Assembly: GCA_021234155.1 (NCBI GenBank)
Contig: JAJEKV010000006.1
Span: 14,028,902 to 14,092,901 of the forward strand
Source of the DNA: Isoetes taiwanensis
Taxonomy: Eukaryota > Streptophyta > Lycopodiopsida > Isoetales > Isoetaceae
Length of the DNA: 64,000 bases
Direction: 5' to 3'
Shown here piece by piece: positions 21,473-34,200 of this stretch. A model generated the notes under the pieces. That model did not search any database. It had not been told where the DNA came from and worked only from the letters and a program-made list of their open reading frames with translations. Position 1 is the stretch's first letter; each line of letters opens with the position of its first letter. The position numbers and the translations under genes are program-made.

Positions 21473-23607
21473 CTACTCTCTCTCAGATTCAGTGGAGTAG
21501 TCATCCGAGTACGTAGTTAGAGTACGCCTCAAACCGTCAGCCGCACGGTTGCGATTGGATGGCTCTCCAGCGACGTTTGCAGATCCCTCGCCGCCCCCGA
21601 GCCCCATGTCATGCTCTAGACCTTCATTCATATCCGCCACTGCTTCCTATAAAAACCAAAAGAATATGGCGTTAATGTAGTTCATAGAATTATAATAATT
21701 TTCTACAACGCACCCCCGCATTCCCGCGAAGTGGGAGAGTTCCCTCGTCGTATAACTGTTGATACAGATAAACAGCTCCACGTTCCGTGGCTACTTGTAC
21801 GTGCTGCTTGTTAGGTTTAAACCCGTATAGATGTTCCTATGACAATATAACGAGTATTAGCTAGTGACATTTAAAGTTCTTATTAAAATTAATGTGAACT
21901 AATATAGCTCTTACGAATCTATAGAGAAACCCTTTTCGACCGCCGGAGCCCAAATGAGACGGCTTTCGCTCACTTTTAGTTGCTTTGTCGGTCCGAGCTC
22001 TATGTTTGCTTTCTGGATCCTTTGCACGTTCGAATGCAATCTGATTGCAAGGCACACAACATTATCACAAGTTAAAGTGAACGAATGACAAAAAAAATAA
22101 GAAATACCTTGATATCTTCCTTGTGGAGATTAAGTGGTTTAGGGACTTTTGACCAATCGCCTCCTTCTTTTTCGCAAGTCTGCTTCAGTTCCTTGACCAC
22201 ATGGTGCCTTTGACATAAATCGATAGATCAACGCCATATCAAAATAATAAAAACAAGACTATGACTAGGTCATGTACCTCCTTTTTCGTATAAGCTCGCC
22301 CATCATCGAAGTGAGCTTCTTCCAGTTAGACGCCTTTGCTTTTTCTATCTCTGGGAAACTCTGTTTCATTTTATTTTTTACGCTCTCTATTTCGCGTTGG
22401 TCATAAGCGCCAGGCCACTCCCCTATACCGCGGGGAGGCCATAAACGAGATATTATTTGTGACCGCGTCCCTCGGTAGTATAAAAGACACTTCCCTCATC
22501 ATCCTTCTTAGGAAGATCGTCCCTGAAGCATAAATGGTGGGTATATAAAAGCGTGTTTATGTCTACCGTCAATATACATATCCCGTCCCGATTAAGAACC
22601 TTTTGAGCACTTTACAATGTATTATAAGTGAAGAGAATGAACAAAACAACAAATTTAGATGACAAAGTACTAATATTTAAGGTTGATATCTTAAATAATA
22701 TGTTCACATAACTTACATCAAAAAATTATTATTAATATGATAGTCGGGTATATTCGGGGCCAAATCACCCGCAGACTTACGTGTCTAAAACAAAGCGAAA
22801 TGGACGCTCTTCTTCAGTGACACGTGGACGTCGTCGGAATCCTTCCCTCTCCAAGTCAGGCGAGCGACCATGTTCTTCGGATCCCGAACCCTGTGATGAT
22901 CGTCGCGATCTTGAACGTTGTGAGTCTGTTGCTCCACTACTTCTTGACCTGGGAAGTAATGAGAGAATGAGCATCTTTAACATGCTGCAACCAAAGAAAT
23001 GTTTGGTACGTAGTGGATATATATTTACCTGTTGAAATCTTCCTCCAAGTTCCTTGCATTAGAAAAATCTGTTCCCGTCTCTTGCCTAGAACGGGAGTCC
23101 ATACTACGTCTAGCATTCTCAATATTCTCGCGAGAACGTGGAGGCCGATAATCAACACTATGTCGTTGGGGAATAGGAGCGGGAGGTCCTTAACCGGGCG
23201 TTGGTGTCAAAGAGGCAAAATATGCTGCAATTTGGTCTCTCTCGGCGGGAGACATGTTTGCGAGGAAGGCGGGGAGCGGCGGAGGAGCTGCAGAAGCACA
23301 AATATCATGCAAAAAACAATTCATTTATTTATTATTTTTATAAAAAGCTATCTTAATACCCAAACCTGCTGGTGTAGTGATAGGTGGAGGTTGGCGTCTT
23401 GGAGGAACATCAGCACGATTGCCCCTACCTCGTGGAGTCCTCCTCCTATTTTCTCTAAACTCGTCCCTTTCCTCTACACAACAAATTAAAACTCCATGCA
23501 TAAACTCACATACCTAATTAGAGGGTAAAGCGTATAATAAAAACTATATAAATACTTACCTTCGTCTTGCTCATTCTCCGCATGCGATTGCGATTACCTC
23601 TATTCAT
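21473..23607 (-). pseudogene. CACTA accessory protein gene (Transposase_24-like), about 9 exons, one premature stop
   Basis: Exons run from ATG at 23607: 23607-23560 (MNRGNRNRMRRMSKTK), 23471-23366, 23287-23029, 22948-22781, then about 22520-22270, 22210-22109, 22045-21916, 21838-21718 and 21650-21473. The first four exon junctions are clean GT/AG with matching phases. The N-terminus is basic and rich in P and R; the middle has SQRSRSRRSSQGSGSEEHGR. A core follows with ISRLWPPRGIGEWPGAYDQ, a charged helix ending WKKLTSMMGELIRKRR, and KSERKPSHLGSGGRKG, resembling the plant Transposase_24 family found in En/Spm elements. The acidic tail ends YSTESERE. An in-frame TAA at 23190-23192 and a likely shift in exon 5 break it. 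The product probably bound the subterminal repeats. Confidence 0.6.
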
Positions 23608-24059
23608 CGCCCGAAAAAAAGCACACCTAGATCAAAAGAAATTGTGAGAGAAACATTTGATAACCATGAATGATATTGGTTGCAATAATAGAATGATACT
23701 TACAAACCATAGAGATGAAAAATAGTATTTTTATGGTTCGAAATGTGCCACTAATGAGCCCCGGCAGACTTACTGCAGTCTTGACCGTCTTGACCGGGGG
23801 CGGAGGGGGAGACGCATAATGCCATGAATATTGCATCAGCCAAAAAGGGCCACAATGAGGAAAACCGCTAAGAATTGAGCCTCGCCATGACTATATATAT
23901 TAATTTGAACATAACGAGAATTAGCGAGAGAAAAGCTTTGAACAAGTGTCTCCGAATAAATACCTAAATTTATATTCTTATCTTCTTATTTATATTAGAA
24001 AAGTATCTCATATATAGGTATGGGGTGCATATCGAACTCTAGGTTGCCATATTATCGGG

Positions 24060-24330
24060 CCATGTATCATGTCATACAATCCGAACCCTAAATTATCCCA
24101 TCGGCATTTTTAGTGCCACATCATGAAACCCCTACGTTGCGTGTGGCACATCATCAAACCCTAGGTTGTGTCAATGTCGCGACTTCCTATTGCCACATCA
24201 TAGTAAGTGCCATGTCATCAAACCCCTAGCTTGCGTGTGCCACATCATCAAACCCTAGATTGTGCCACATGGCATTTACAATCTAGGGTTTGATGATGTA
24301 GCACACAAAACCTAGGGTTTGAGGTCTAGA
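24060..24330. repeat. CACATCATCAAACCCTAG repeat cluster with inverted copy
   Basis: About five direct copies of a phrase close to CCACATCATCAAACCCTAG, followed by an inverted copy (CTAGGGTTTGATGATGTAGC). It could fold into a hairpin. The stretch 23840-24480 holds no gene. Confidence 0.7.
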
Positions 24331-24481
24331 GCGACACTTTATCTACAAGTTATGATTAATAATTTATTTACCATTAATAATAATTTTTTGATTAATAAAT
24401 TACTTTTTTCATTAGTAATTTTGACTAAAAAACATTTATTGGTTGCAACAAGCCTCAAATAGGAAGACAAAATTATATTAA

Positions 24482-26005
24482 TCACTTCTTGCAAGCATTT
24501 AACAGTAGCTTAGCCATCTCAAGTGGATCACCACACTTCATATGTCGTCTCTCTCTCACAACTATATCAGAAGAAAGCCCTGCTGTTTTGAACACATCGA
24601 CGACGCGAGCAATAGATGGGCGATCCATGTGCACCAGCTCTCTATCCATCATCATTTGGACCTTCATATGTTGGATGATGTCCAATGTGCTAGAGTATCG
24701 GTCGGTTGGGTTTATCTCAACACACAACCCCATAAGCCGCATTGCCTGGACAAAATCAAGGAGCATCTCGTAAATGTAGCCCAGGGAATATATGTCAGAT
24801 ATCTCATGCCCCCATGATGCTTGGTCATCTGATGATGATGTAAAAACTCTCTTCTCCCACCAAGGATATCGCACCGTTCCATCTTGTAGTGTATAACGGC
24901 TCTTCAATTTGGGCATTAAGCTCCTTGCAAAAAAAAACGGAGGGTCCGTGTCCCAATCACCAATAGCCACCCACACATTTGTAAGGGAGTCATCAAAATG
25001 GAGTTTGACCCTTTTGCAATTGAGCTTTGTGTGTGTCCAACCCGAGCGTGGATGGCATAGACTCCTTACAAAGAGCGAGAGCTATTTCGGGGCGTGCTTA
25101 TACACGAGTCTCATTTTGGCTTTCCACTCGCACTTATCTTCATATCAGCCCTTCTTGGAGCACTATGCATTGCATTTGACCATCTCCTATAAGAAGAGAA
25201 TTGGCTCTAAGATGGTCAAGTAATTCTGCAAAGGTTCCTCCATTCATGAATGGCGGGACTACCATTGGTCCCTGTGGCTCATCTCCACAAAAGACCTCGG
25301 GGGGCAAGTCCAAGGGTGTGGCCAATGCCGGACTTGGGCTCTTGAAACGGATATACTTGTCGACCAACAACCATGATGCAGCTCTATCTTGGCCTCTCCA
25401 CATAATGCCGATTATAATAATCATCTTGATTAAAGTACGTGGTTCCCAAGATCCGGATTTGGTATATCCGGCGCCTTGTTTACTACCAATGCACTTTACA
25501 ACTCCAACAAAGATCCACGGGAATGTCATCAATAAATCAAACACATTTATCATGAGCATGTAATGATAATCTAGCCCCCGCACCAATAGAGCTCCCACCA
25601 TGGATAAGACTATCTAACTCCTTCACTGCTCATCATTGAGACTCTCATCGCCATCTTGTGATCTTTATGTCGGACCTTTGCACCGCCCACGAATTAGCCC
25701 ATCGTCCCACGATGCCTCAAAGATAGGGGCTCATAAGTGGCACTTTATACTTAAGTAGCATCCTCAATTACGGCTCGGGGATTGCAAACCCAAGACTTTA
25801 AGTTCTTTCTCATCATATCTTCCAACTCGGACTCATGCTCGGCCACCTCCCACATAATTCGTGGAGACATTCTTTCTCAACCGCGATGCTACAAAACGGT
25901 TAATTCGATCATCGGTTTGCATATGTCGTTCGGTCGGTCCAGGCGCATATGTGATTGATGAGGATGCCTAATTTCACTAAGCATCTCTGTCCCATCAGAG
26001 GCCAT
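24482..26005 (-). pseudogene. Protein-kinase-like gene fragment captured in the CACTA element
   Basis: Reading down from ATG 26005, a start MASDGTEMLSEIRHPHQ is followed by broken frames; 25601-25140 includes PPFMNGGTFAELLDHLR, which fits a kinase hinge and alpha-D helix; 25080-24482 includes a catalytic-loop-like HTKLNCKRV, VAIGDWDTD in the place of DFG, SDIYSLGYIYEMLL (subdomain IX) and AMRLMGLCVEINPTDR (subdomain XI). The HRD-Asp and DFG-Gly positions differ, so it is likely inactive or a pseudokinase, and at least one frameshift lies between 25140 and 24980. The strand is the same as that of the transposase, as expected if the kinase was transcribed with the element. The source gene is unknown. 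Confidence 0.6.
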
Positions 26006-26009
26006 TTTA

Positions 26010-26640
26010 TGCCTACAAACAAAACAAAATAATGAATACAAAAGCCAAGCATGCACAAAGTAAATGCAACATAATCACGACAATATCAAACATGTATGCA
26101 CCATATAATCATTACTTATAACACTTATGTATGGCGACTAATACCTTATCCTAGGCCCACCCCAAAAAAGCAAGAAAAGAAGAAGAAGAAACAAGAAAAA
26201 CTAAATAGGTTAGATTAGGGTATTCGGACCCACGGTCAATTTACATTAAGATTACTAGTTAATTAGTTAGCGATAGTCCCAAAATTTAGTTAACTTTTTA
26301 ATCAAAAACACTACCTAAATTTATCTTCGCACCTTGTTCGGATTAGTTAGCAAAATTAACTAAAAATTAACTAAATTAGAAATTAGCACTATAGAGGTCA
26401 CTTTAAGTTTAGTTAATTGTACATATAATTTTTATGCCTTTGGCTAACTTAACTAGACATGTTCAAATAATTTAGTTAATTAGTTAAGTTATTTTTTTAC
26501 CAACGCTTTTAGTGCGAATTAGTACTACATTAAGTTAGCCTAACCTATTTTTTTTTAACTAGCACGGGTGTGAAGGGAATCATCCAGTTACTGTTAACTT
26601 AACCTAGCCCTAGCTACCTCTAGCTAAAATCGACAATAAA
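26010..26640. repeat. AT-rich TTAGTTAA-type repeats, no gene
   Basis: Between the kinase fragment and the GTGGACTTG repeats, the sequence is dominated by variants of TTAGTTAATTAG and TTAACTAA. No coding potential. Confidence 0.5.
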
Positions 26641-27060
26641 CGTGAACTAAGGCAAACACCGGGTCCTCCCCACTTTCATGATTGGAGCCGACCATGTCCT
26701 TGCCGTAGCCACATCTACCTAAGAATGAGAAGAAAAAGTGGACTTGGACCCGGACACCTAGTCCTCTCCACGCAAGGTGGAGCCGACCGTGTTCTTTGAA
26801 CAAGCCACTACAATTTTATTTTAAACCTAAAAAATAACAAGTGGAACCGAAGTGGACTTGAACCCTGCACGTGGTCCTCTCCACTCTAGGTGGAGCCGGC
26901 CGTGCCCTTGAACAAGCCACTCATTAACCTAGGAAACATTTATGATTGTAGTGAAAGTGGACTTCAACCCTGTACATGGTCCTCCCCACTCTAGGTGGAG
27001 CCGACCCGCGTGCCCTTGAACAAGCCACTCCATCAATTTTTTAACCTACTTAAAACTATA
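26640..27060 (+). repeat. Four-copy GTCCTCTCCACT...GGTGGAGCCGACC repeat
   Basis: About four units of 85-115 bases share GTGGACTTG..ACCC, GGTCCTCTCCACTC, GGTGGAGCCGACCGTG and CTTGAACAAGCCACT. Related units occur at 41040-41345 in the same direction. Confidence 0.85.
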
Positions 27061-27169
27061 AAAAAAAATGCAAGTCACGATCAACTACTTACCAAAATAA
27101 GGACGCGTGTACAAGATCCCGTCGGGTCCAAATCGTAATAGAAAGCTGCAAATGTAAGTAACAAAGCAT

Positions 27170-27975
27170 TAGAAGAATAAGAACAAAGAAGAAAAACATC
27201 AAGAAGAAAAAAAAGGAAAAAAAGGGGGATAGAAAACAAGAGATAGAAATAAAACAAGAGAAAGAAATAAGAGAATAGAAGGGAAGAAATAAGGATAGAA
27301 TAGAGAAGAAATAAGAGAAGAAACAAGAAAGAATGAAGAAAAAATAAGAGGAAATAAGAGAAGGAAGGGAATAGAATGGAAGGAAGAAATAAGGGAAGGG
27401 AAAGAAAAGGATCGAATGGAAAGTGAGGAAGAAATGTGAAGAATAAGAAACAAATGAAGAATGAAGAAATGAAATTAAAAAGAATGAAGAATAAGAAATG
27501 AAAAAATGAAGAATAAGGAAGGGAAGAGAAGAAAGAAATGAGGGAAGGGAGGGAAAGAATGAGGAATGAGAAAGCATGAGAAAGAATGGAAATGAGAAAC
27601 AAATGAGAAAGCATGAGAAAGAAATTAGAAAGCATGAGAAAGAAATGAGAAAGCAAGAAATGAGAAAGAATGAGGAAGAATGAGAAAGAGTGAGGAATAA
27701 AGAATGAGAAAGCATGAGGAAGAAAGAAATGAGAAAGAATGAGGAAGAAAGAATGAGAAAGAAATGAGGAAAGAAGAAATATGGGAAGAAAGAATGAGGA
27801 AAGAATGAAGCATGGAAGAAGGAGGAAGAAATGAAGCATGAGGAAGAATGAGGAAGAAATGAAGCATGAGAAAGAAAGAAGGAGGAAGAATGAACGAGGC
27901 ATGGAAGAATGGGAAGAAAAAAAATCAAGAACAAAGAAGAAGAGGAAATAAAGGAAACCAAAAAAAGAGGAAGGT
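27170..27975 (+). repeat. Polypurine tract of about 800 bp
   Basis: Nearly all A and G, built from AAGAAATGAGAAAG and GAATGAGGAAGA variants. On the other strand this opens two 300-codon frames rich in F, S and L, which are not genes. Such tracts can form triplex or H-DNA. Confidence 0.9.
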
Positions 27976-28129
27976 TGGGCATGCACCATTCAATCCAAAA
28001 AACCTATTCAATCTAAAAAACATGATATACTAACCTTAGAATAGTTGCTTGCAGGTAGATCAGGGTACTAGCGCCGCGGATCGCCCAAGAACCTCGAAGA
28101 AGTAGGGCAAAAAGAAGTTCCTGAAAAAG

Positions 28130-28262
28130 CCGGCCGCCCGCGGTTTCAAAATATTACAGAAAGGCCGTCATAATGCGACGTCCACGCCGCATCGCGACGT
28201 TATTTCAAAACCGCGTCGCCACAGCGGCGTCCCCCGCGACGATTTTTGTTATAGCGACGTTA
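28130..28262 (+). repeat. Internal copy of CACTA right subterminal sequence
   Basis: CGACGTCC, CATCGCGACGTTATTT and TTATAGCGACGTTATTG resemble the sequence at 35275-35357, but without the final TTGTTGTG. It marks the left border of the 7 kb tandem array. Confidence 0.6.
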
Positions 28263-28263
28263 T

Positions 28264-31200
28264 TGTTTTTGCATCTTTTTTTTTAATGTGAAGCTCATTA
28301 AAGTTTGTCCCTAGGCTTATTTGAACGATCCCCGGTGGATCCTTGAACGGAGGATTCAAATCTGCCTGATATATAGGGGAACCGAAGCCGGAGAGGGTGT
28401 TCATTAGCATACTGGTCCCTGTGGGGTGCGCCGGACAGTGCTGCCTCGAGAACGTTTTTGGGGTCCGCCTCCGGGATCGGGACTCTCCCCACCGAGGTGG
28501 CCATTCAAAGTCAGCCTTGTTTGACTTGGGAAAGGGTGCTACCATGCTTGCCCAACAACGGGCCGCCTGACCGCTTCTAACCCCCAACGCTTGTCCGACC
28601 TTATCCGAAAATTTTGGAAATTTTCCCTCAGATCTTCCGGTGATGACCATGGAAGCCAAACTGACCAAAACCATAATTTAATTCCATGCCATGCATTAAC
28701 TACGAATTTATAAACCATAAATGCAATAAAATGCATAACTAAAAGAGTGTGCATCGAAAAAGGCGAGTCTTTGACCGGGGGGCAACAAAGGCGGTCTGGG
28801 ACACATTAAAAATTTTTCACTTGGAAACTATGAAGCAATCTTTCATCAAGGTACAATTGTTTCCGAGAAACAAAACCAGTTCATTACAAGTTAGTTATGC
28901 CATCCATGTCAAATAGCTTTAGGGAGCAGAAAAACCAAAACAAAACCCTTCTAGAATCCGGCAAGTCACGTGGTTTACGCCCAATGCAATCTTAGACCAA
29001 GTATAACGCCCAAATGAGCCAAGGTCAACCCCAAGCACAACGATCCCACAAACTCCATTCCTTTGACCTTAGCTAACCCTTTGACCTAGACCTTCTCCTC
29101 AAAATTTTGAAAATTGGGTGTGTGATGGAGATGGATTAGGAATCCACCGGCAAAAAATCAGAATTTATTTTCGCATAATGCATTAATTATGAATTTATGA
29201 ATGTCTTGCCATCGCAAAGCCCCGACTTCTACTTGCCACATCGGGAGGAGGACAGGCCCAAACTCCGGGCCCGCCGGGCCCCTTTGTCCGTATTCAGATT
29301 CTGCGGCTTCTCGCCAGTCCCAAGTGCAATAGACCAAGTCTCGCCCCCAAAACGCAAACCCTTCTAGAACCCGCAACCCACGTGGTTTACGTTTTGGAGG
29401 CCCTCTCCTTGTCGATTCGAGCGGGACCTTTTGCGCGGACTTGACGTGGAGTGGGGGTGTTGATGCCGAGAGCACGGACCATAAAATCCCCCGAAGCCGC
29501 TTGCCCCGAATTTCCTCTCCCCAAGGCCCCGGGGGCCGGACGGGCGACCTCCCTCCTGAATCTGCGATTTGACTCTCGCCAATGGACTCGAACGCCGACG
29601 CGTTGCCCTAGGGACCAAGTTCTCGTGGGCCGAAGACCAAAACTCGGCCCCCAAAACAAAAGCCCTTCTAGAATCCGGACAAGTCACGTGGTTTACGTTT
29701 GGAGGCCCTCTCCTTGTCGATTTGGTCGGACCTTGCACCGTATCTTGACATGGAGTGGGGGTGTTGACGCTTGAGGCCGGGACCCTAAACTCCCCCTGGT
29801 TGCTTGCCCCGAATTCATTCATTACAAGTTAATTATGCCATCCATATCAAATAGTTTTAGGGAGCAATCCGCTTGAACAAGGGCATTCTCGCTATCCATA
29901 TGCCTTGATAATTTTGAAAACACAACCATCATCACAAGCAACCAAATCTAACCCCCAACCCAAGCACTAGTCTTTTGCTTTTCCTCAGAATCATTTATCT
30001 TCATTCTAGTAGTTATGATGCTTTTCCGAATCATTTATCTTCATTCTAATAGTTATGATGCTTATATTCTCAATGCAATCTTAGACCAAGTATAACGCCC
30101 AAATGAGCCAAGGTCAACCCCAAGTACAACGATCCCACAAACTCCATTCCTTTGACCTTAGCTAACCCTTTGACCTAGACCTTCTCCTAAAAATTTCAAA
30201 AATTGGGCCGTGTCTTTGGAGATGGGTTAGGAATCCACCGGCAAAATCAGAATTTATTTTAGACAATGCATTAATTGCGAATTTATGAATGTCTTGCCAT
30301 CGCAAAAGCGCCCCAGACTTCTACTTGCCACATCGGGAGGAGGACAGGCCCAAACTCCGGGCCCCGCCGGTTCCCCTTGTTCGTGATTCTCACAGGCTGC
30401 ACTTCTCGGCCAGTCCCAAGTGCAACAGACCAAGTCTCGGCCCCCAAAACGCAAACCCTTCTAGAACCTCGGCAACCCACGGGGGTTTACGTTTTGGAGG
30501 CCCTCTCCTTGTCGATTCGGGGACCTTTGCGCCGCGGACTTGACGTGGAGTGGGGGTGTTGACCTTGAGCACGGACCCTAAAATCCCCCCCCCGCTTGCC
30601 CCAAATTTCCTCTCCCCAAGGCCACTGGGGACGGACGGGCGACCTCCCCTCCTCAGGAATCACGATTTGACTCTGCCAATGGACTCGGAACGCCGACGTT
30701 GCCTCGGGGACCAAGTTCCGGGGCCGTAAGACCACCCGACCTCCAAGAAGCGCCAAAGTAGCTCACTTCCATCACACTCGTGAGTCAATTGGCCTAGGAT
30801 GTGGATGCGGATACCTTGCCGTGGAGGGCGTGAGTGTTTCTTTCTTTTGGAAAACCGACCTTGTAACTTGCTCCCTAGGGTAATTTCGCCATTCCGGGAC
30901 GATTTGGCGGGGTCGATTTGCCATTCCTCGAGCCTCCCTGTGCCCGAACGACAAGACATCAAGTGGTTTCTACAAGGCCGACCTCGTGGCGCCCGCGGGT
31001 TTGACATGTTCTCCTGACCGATCTGGAATCTTTTGGGCCTTCCCCAAGAGGGGCCCCGAACGGAGGATCCAACGGCCGGATAGGGGAACCGGCCCGGAGG
31101 GTGGTCATTAGCGCAGCCCCCCCGGGGAGCCCGCCAGAAGGGCTGCCTTCGAACTTTTTGGATCCCGCCTCTTGGGGTCCTGGACTCTCCCCTCGTGAGG

Positions 31201-34200
31201 GATCCCCGCAAGGTCCCGGCCTCGCTTGACTTGGGGAAGGGTGCCACTTTCGGTTGTTGCCGCAACGGGCTGCCCCGACCGCTCTAATGCTAACCCTTTG
31301 ACCTAGACCTTCTCCTAAAAATTTAGAAAATTGGGCTGTGTGTTGGAAATGGATTAGGATTCCACCGGCAAAAAATCAGAATTTATTTTCGCATAATGCA
31401 TTAATTGCGAATTTATGAATGTCTTGCCATCGCAAAAGCCCCCCGTTCTACTTGCCACATCGGGAGGAGGACAGGCCCAAACTCCGCCTCCGTCGGTTCC
31501 CCTTGTTCCAGATTCTCGGGTGCGGCTTCGGCCAGTCCCAAGTGCAGCAGACCAAATCTCGCCCCCAAAACGCAAACCCTTCTAGAACCTGGCAACCCAC
31601 AGGGTTTACGTTTTGGAGGCCCTCTCCTTGTCAGATTCGGGCGGGACCTTGCGCCGTGACTTGACGTGGAGTGGGGGTGTTGACGCCAGAGCACGGACCC
31701 TAAAATCCCCCTGGAAGCTGCTTGCCCCGAATTTCCTCTCCCCAAGGCCCTGGGGACGGACGGGCGACCTCCCCTCTCCGGAATCGCGATTTGACTCTGC
31801 CAATGGACTCAGAACGTCGACGTTGCCCTGGGGACCAAGTTCCGTGGCCAGAAGACCACCCGACCTCCAAGAAGCGCCAAAGTAGCTCACTTCTATCACA
31901 CTCGTAGTCAATTGGCCTAGGATGTGGATGCGGGATACTGTCGTAGAGGGCGTGAGTGTTTCTTTCTTTTGCAAAACCGACCTCGTAACTTTCTCCCTAG
32001 GGTAATTTCGCCATTCCGGACGATTTGGCGGGTCGATTTGCCATTCCGAGCCTCCCCCGGTGCGTCCGAACGACAAGACATCAAGGTTTCTACAAGGCCG
32101 ACCTCGGGGCGCCCAGCCCGGTTTGACAAGTTCTCCGGACCGATCTGAATCTTTTGGGCCTTCCCCGAAGAGGGGCCCCCGAACGGAGGATCCAACTGGC
32201 CGGATAGGGGAACCGGCCCCGGAGGGTGGTCATTACGTGCACCCCGAGAGCTGCCAGAAGGGCTGCCTGGGAACTTTTTTGATCCCGCCTCTTGGGTCCT
32301 GGACTCTCCCCTCTCGCGGAGGGATCCCCGCAAGGTCCCGGCCTCGCTTGACTTGGGGAAGGGTGCCACCTGGTTGTTCCCCGCAACCCGCTGCCCCCAC
32401 CGCTCTAATGCTAACCCTTTGACCTAGACCTTCTCCTAAAATTTAGAAAATTGGGCCGTGTCTTTGGCCGGAAATGGATTAGGATTCCAGCGGCAAAAAA
32501 TCGAAATTTATTTTTTTCGCATACAATGCATTAATTGCGAATTTATGAATGTCTTGCCATTTAAAAGCGCCCCCGACTTCTACTTGCCACATCGGAGGAG
32601 GACAGGCCCAAACTCCGCCCGCCGGGCCCCTTGTTCCGTATTCTCCATTGCAAACTTCTCGGCCAGTCCCAAGTGCAATGGACCAAATCTCGCCCCCAAA
32701 CGCAAACCCTTCTAGAACCCGGCAACCCACGGGGTTTACGTTTTGGAGGCCCTCTCCTTGTCGGATTCGGGCAGGACCTTGCTACAAGGTGCCCGCGGAC
32801 TTGACGCGGGAGTGGGGGTGTTGACGCTTGAGCACGGACCCTAAAATCCCCCTAAGTCGCTTGCCCCGACTTTCCTCTCCCCAAGGCCACGGGGCCGGAC
32901 GGGCGACCTCCCTCTCCTAATCGCGATTTGACTCGCCAATGGACTCGAACGCCGACGCGTTGCCCCTCGGGACCAAGTTCCGTGGCGAAGACCACCCTCG
33001 ACCTCCAAGAAGCCAAAGTAGCTCACTTCTATCACACTGTAGTCAATTGGCCTAGGATGTGGATGCGATACCGGCCGTGGAGGGCGGAGTGTTTTTTCTT
33101 TTGCAAAACCGACCTTGTAACTTGCTCCCTAGGGTAATTTCGCCATTCCTGACGATTTGGCGGGATGGTCGATTTGCCATTCCGAGCCTCCCGCGTCTTC
33201 GAACGACAAGACATCAGCGGTTTCTACAAGGCCGACCCTCGGGATTTCCGCTGGGTTTGACAAGTTCTCCCCGACCGATTCGAATCTTTGGGCCTTCCCC
33301 AAGAGGGGCCCCCGAACGGAGGATCCAACGGCCGGATAGGGGAACCGGCCCCGGAGGGTGGTCATTAGCGTCAGCAAATGGGGGCCGCCAGAAGGGTCTG
33401 CTTTGGGAACTTTTTGATCCCGCCTCTTGGGGTCCTGGACTCTCCCCCTCGTGAGGGGATCCCCGCAAGGTCCCGGGCCTCGCTTGACTTGGGGAAGGGT
33501 GCCACCTCGGTTGCCTCCGCAACGGGCTGCCCCGACCGCTCTAATGCTAACCCTTTGACCTAGACCTTCTCCTAAAAATTTAGAAAATTGGGCCGCGTAG
33601 GCCGAAATGGATTAGGATTCCAAATGGCAAAAAATCAGAATTTATTTTCGCATAATGCATTAATTGCGAATTTATGAATGTCTTGCCATCGCAAAAGCCC
33701 CCGACTTCTACTTGCCACATCGGGAGGAGGACAGGCCCAAACTCCGCCCGCCGGTTCCCCTTGTTCCGTATTCTCGGCTGCGGCTTCTCGGCCAGTCCCA
33801 AGTGCAACAGACCAAATCTCGCCCCCAAAACGCAAACCCTTCTAGAACCCCGCAACCCACGGGGTTTACGCTTTGGAGGCCCTCTCCTTGTCGATTCGGG
33901 CAGGACCTTGCGCCGTGACTTGACGTGGAGTGGGGGTGTTGACGCCGAGCACGGACCCTAAAATCCCCCTAAGCCGCTTGCCCCGGGATTTCCCTCTCCC
34001 CAAGGCCTCGGGGGCCGGACGGGGCGACCTCCCTCCTCGGAATCGCGATTTGACTCGCCAATGGACTCCGGCGTCGACGTTGCCACTGGGGACCAAGTTC
34101 CGTGGCTTAAGACCACCCGACCTCCAAGAAGCCCAAGTAGCTCACTTCCATCACATTCGTAGTCAATTGGCCTAGGATGTGGATCGCGGATACTTGTCGT

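Noticed and set aside
23477-23490. CACAACAAATT as a possible left end of a nested CACTA copy
   Set aside because: Preceded by CTA and not TAC, and the similarity stops after eight bases; it is part of an intron of the accessory gene.
27081-27989. Two overlapping minus-strand frames of about 300 codons rich in F, S and L
   Set aside because: They are the pyrimidine side of the polypurine tract; both frames are open because stop codons are rare in that composition.
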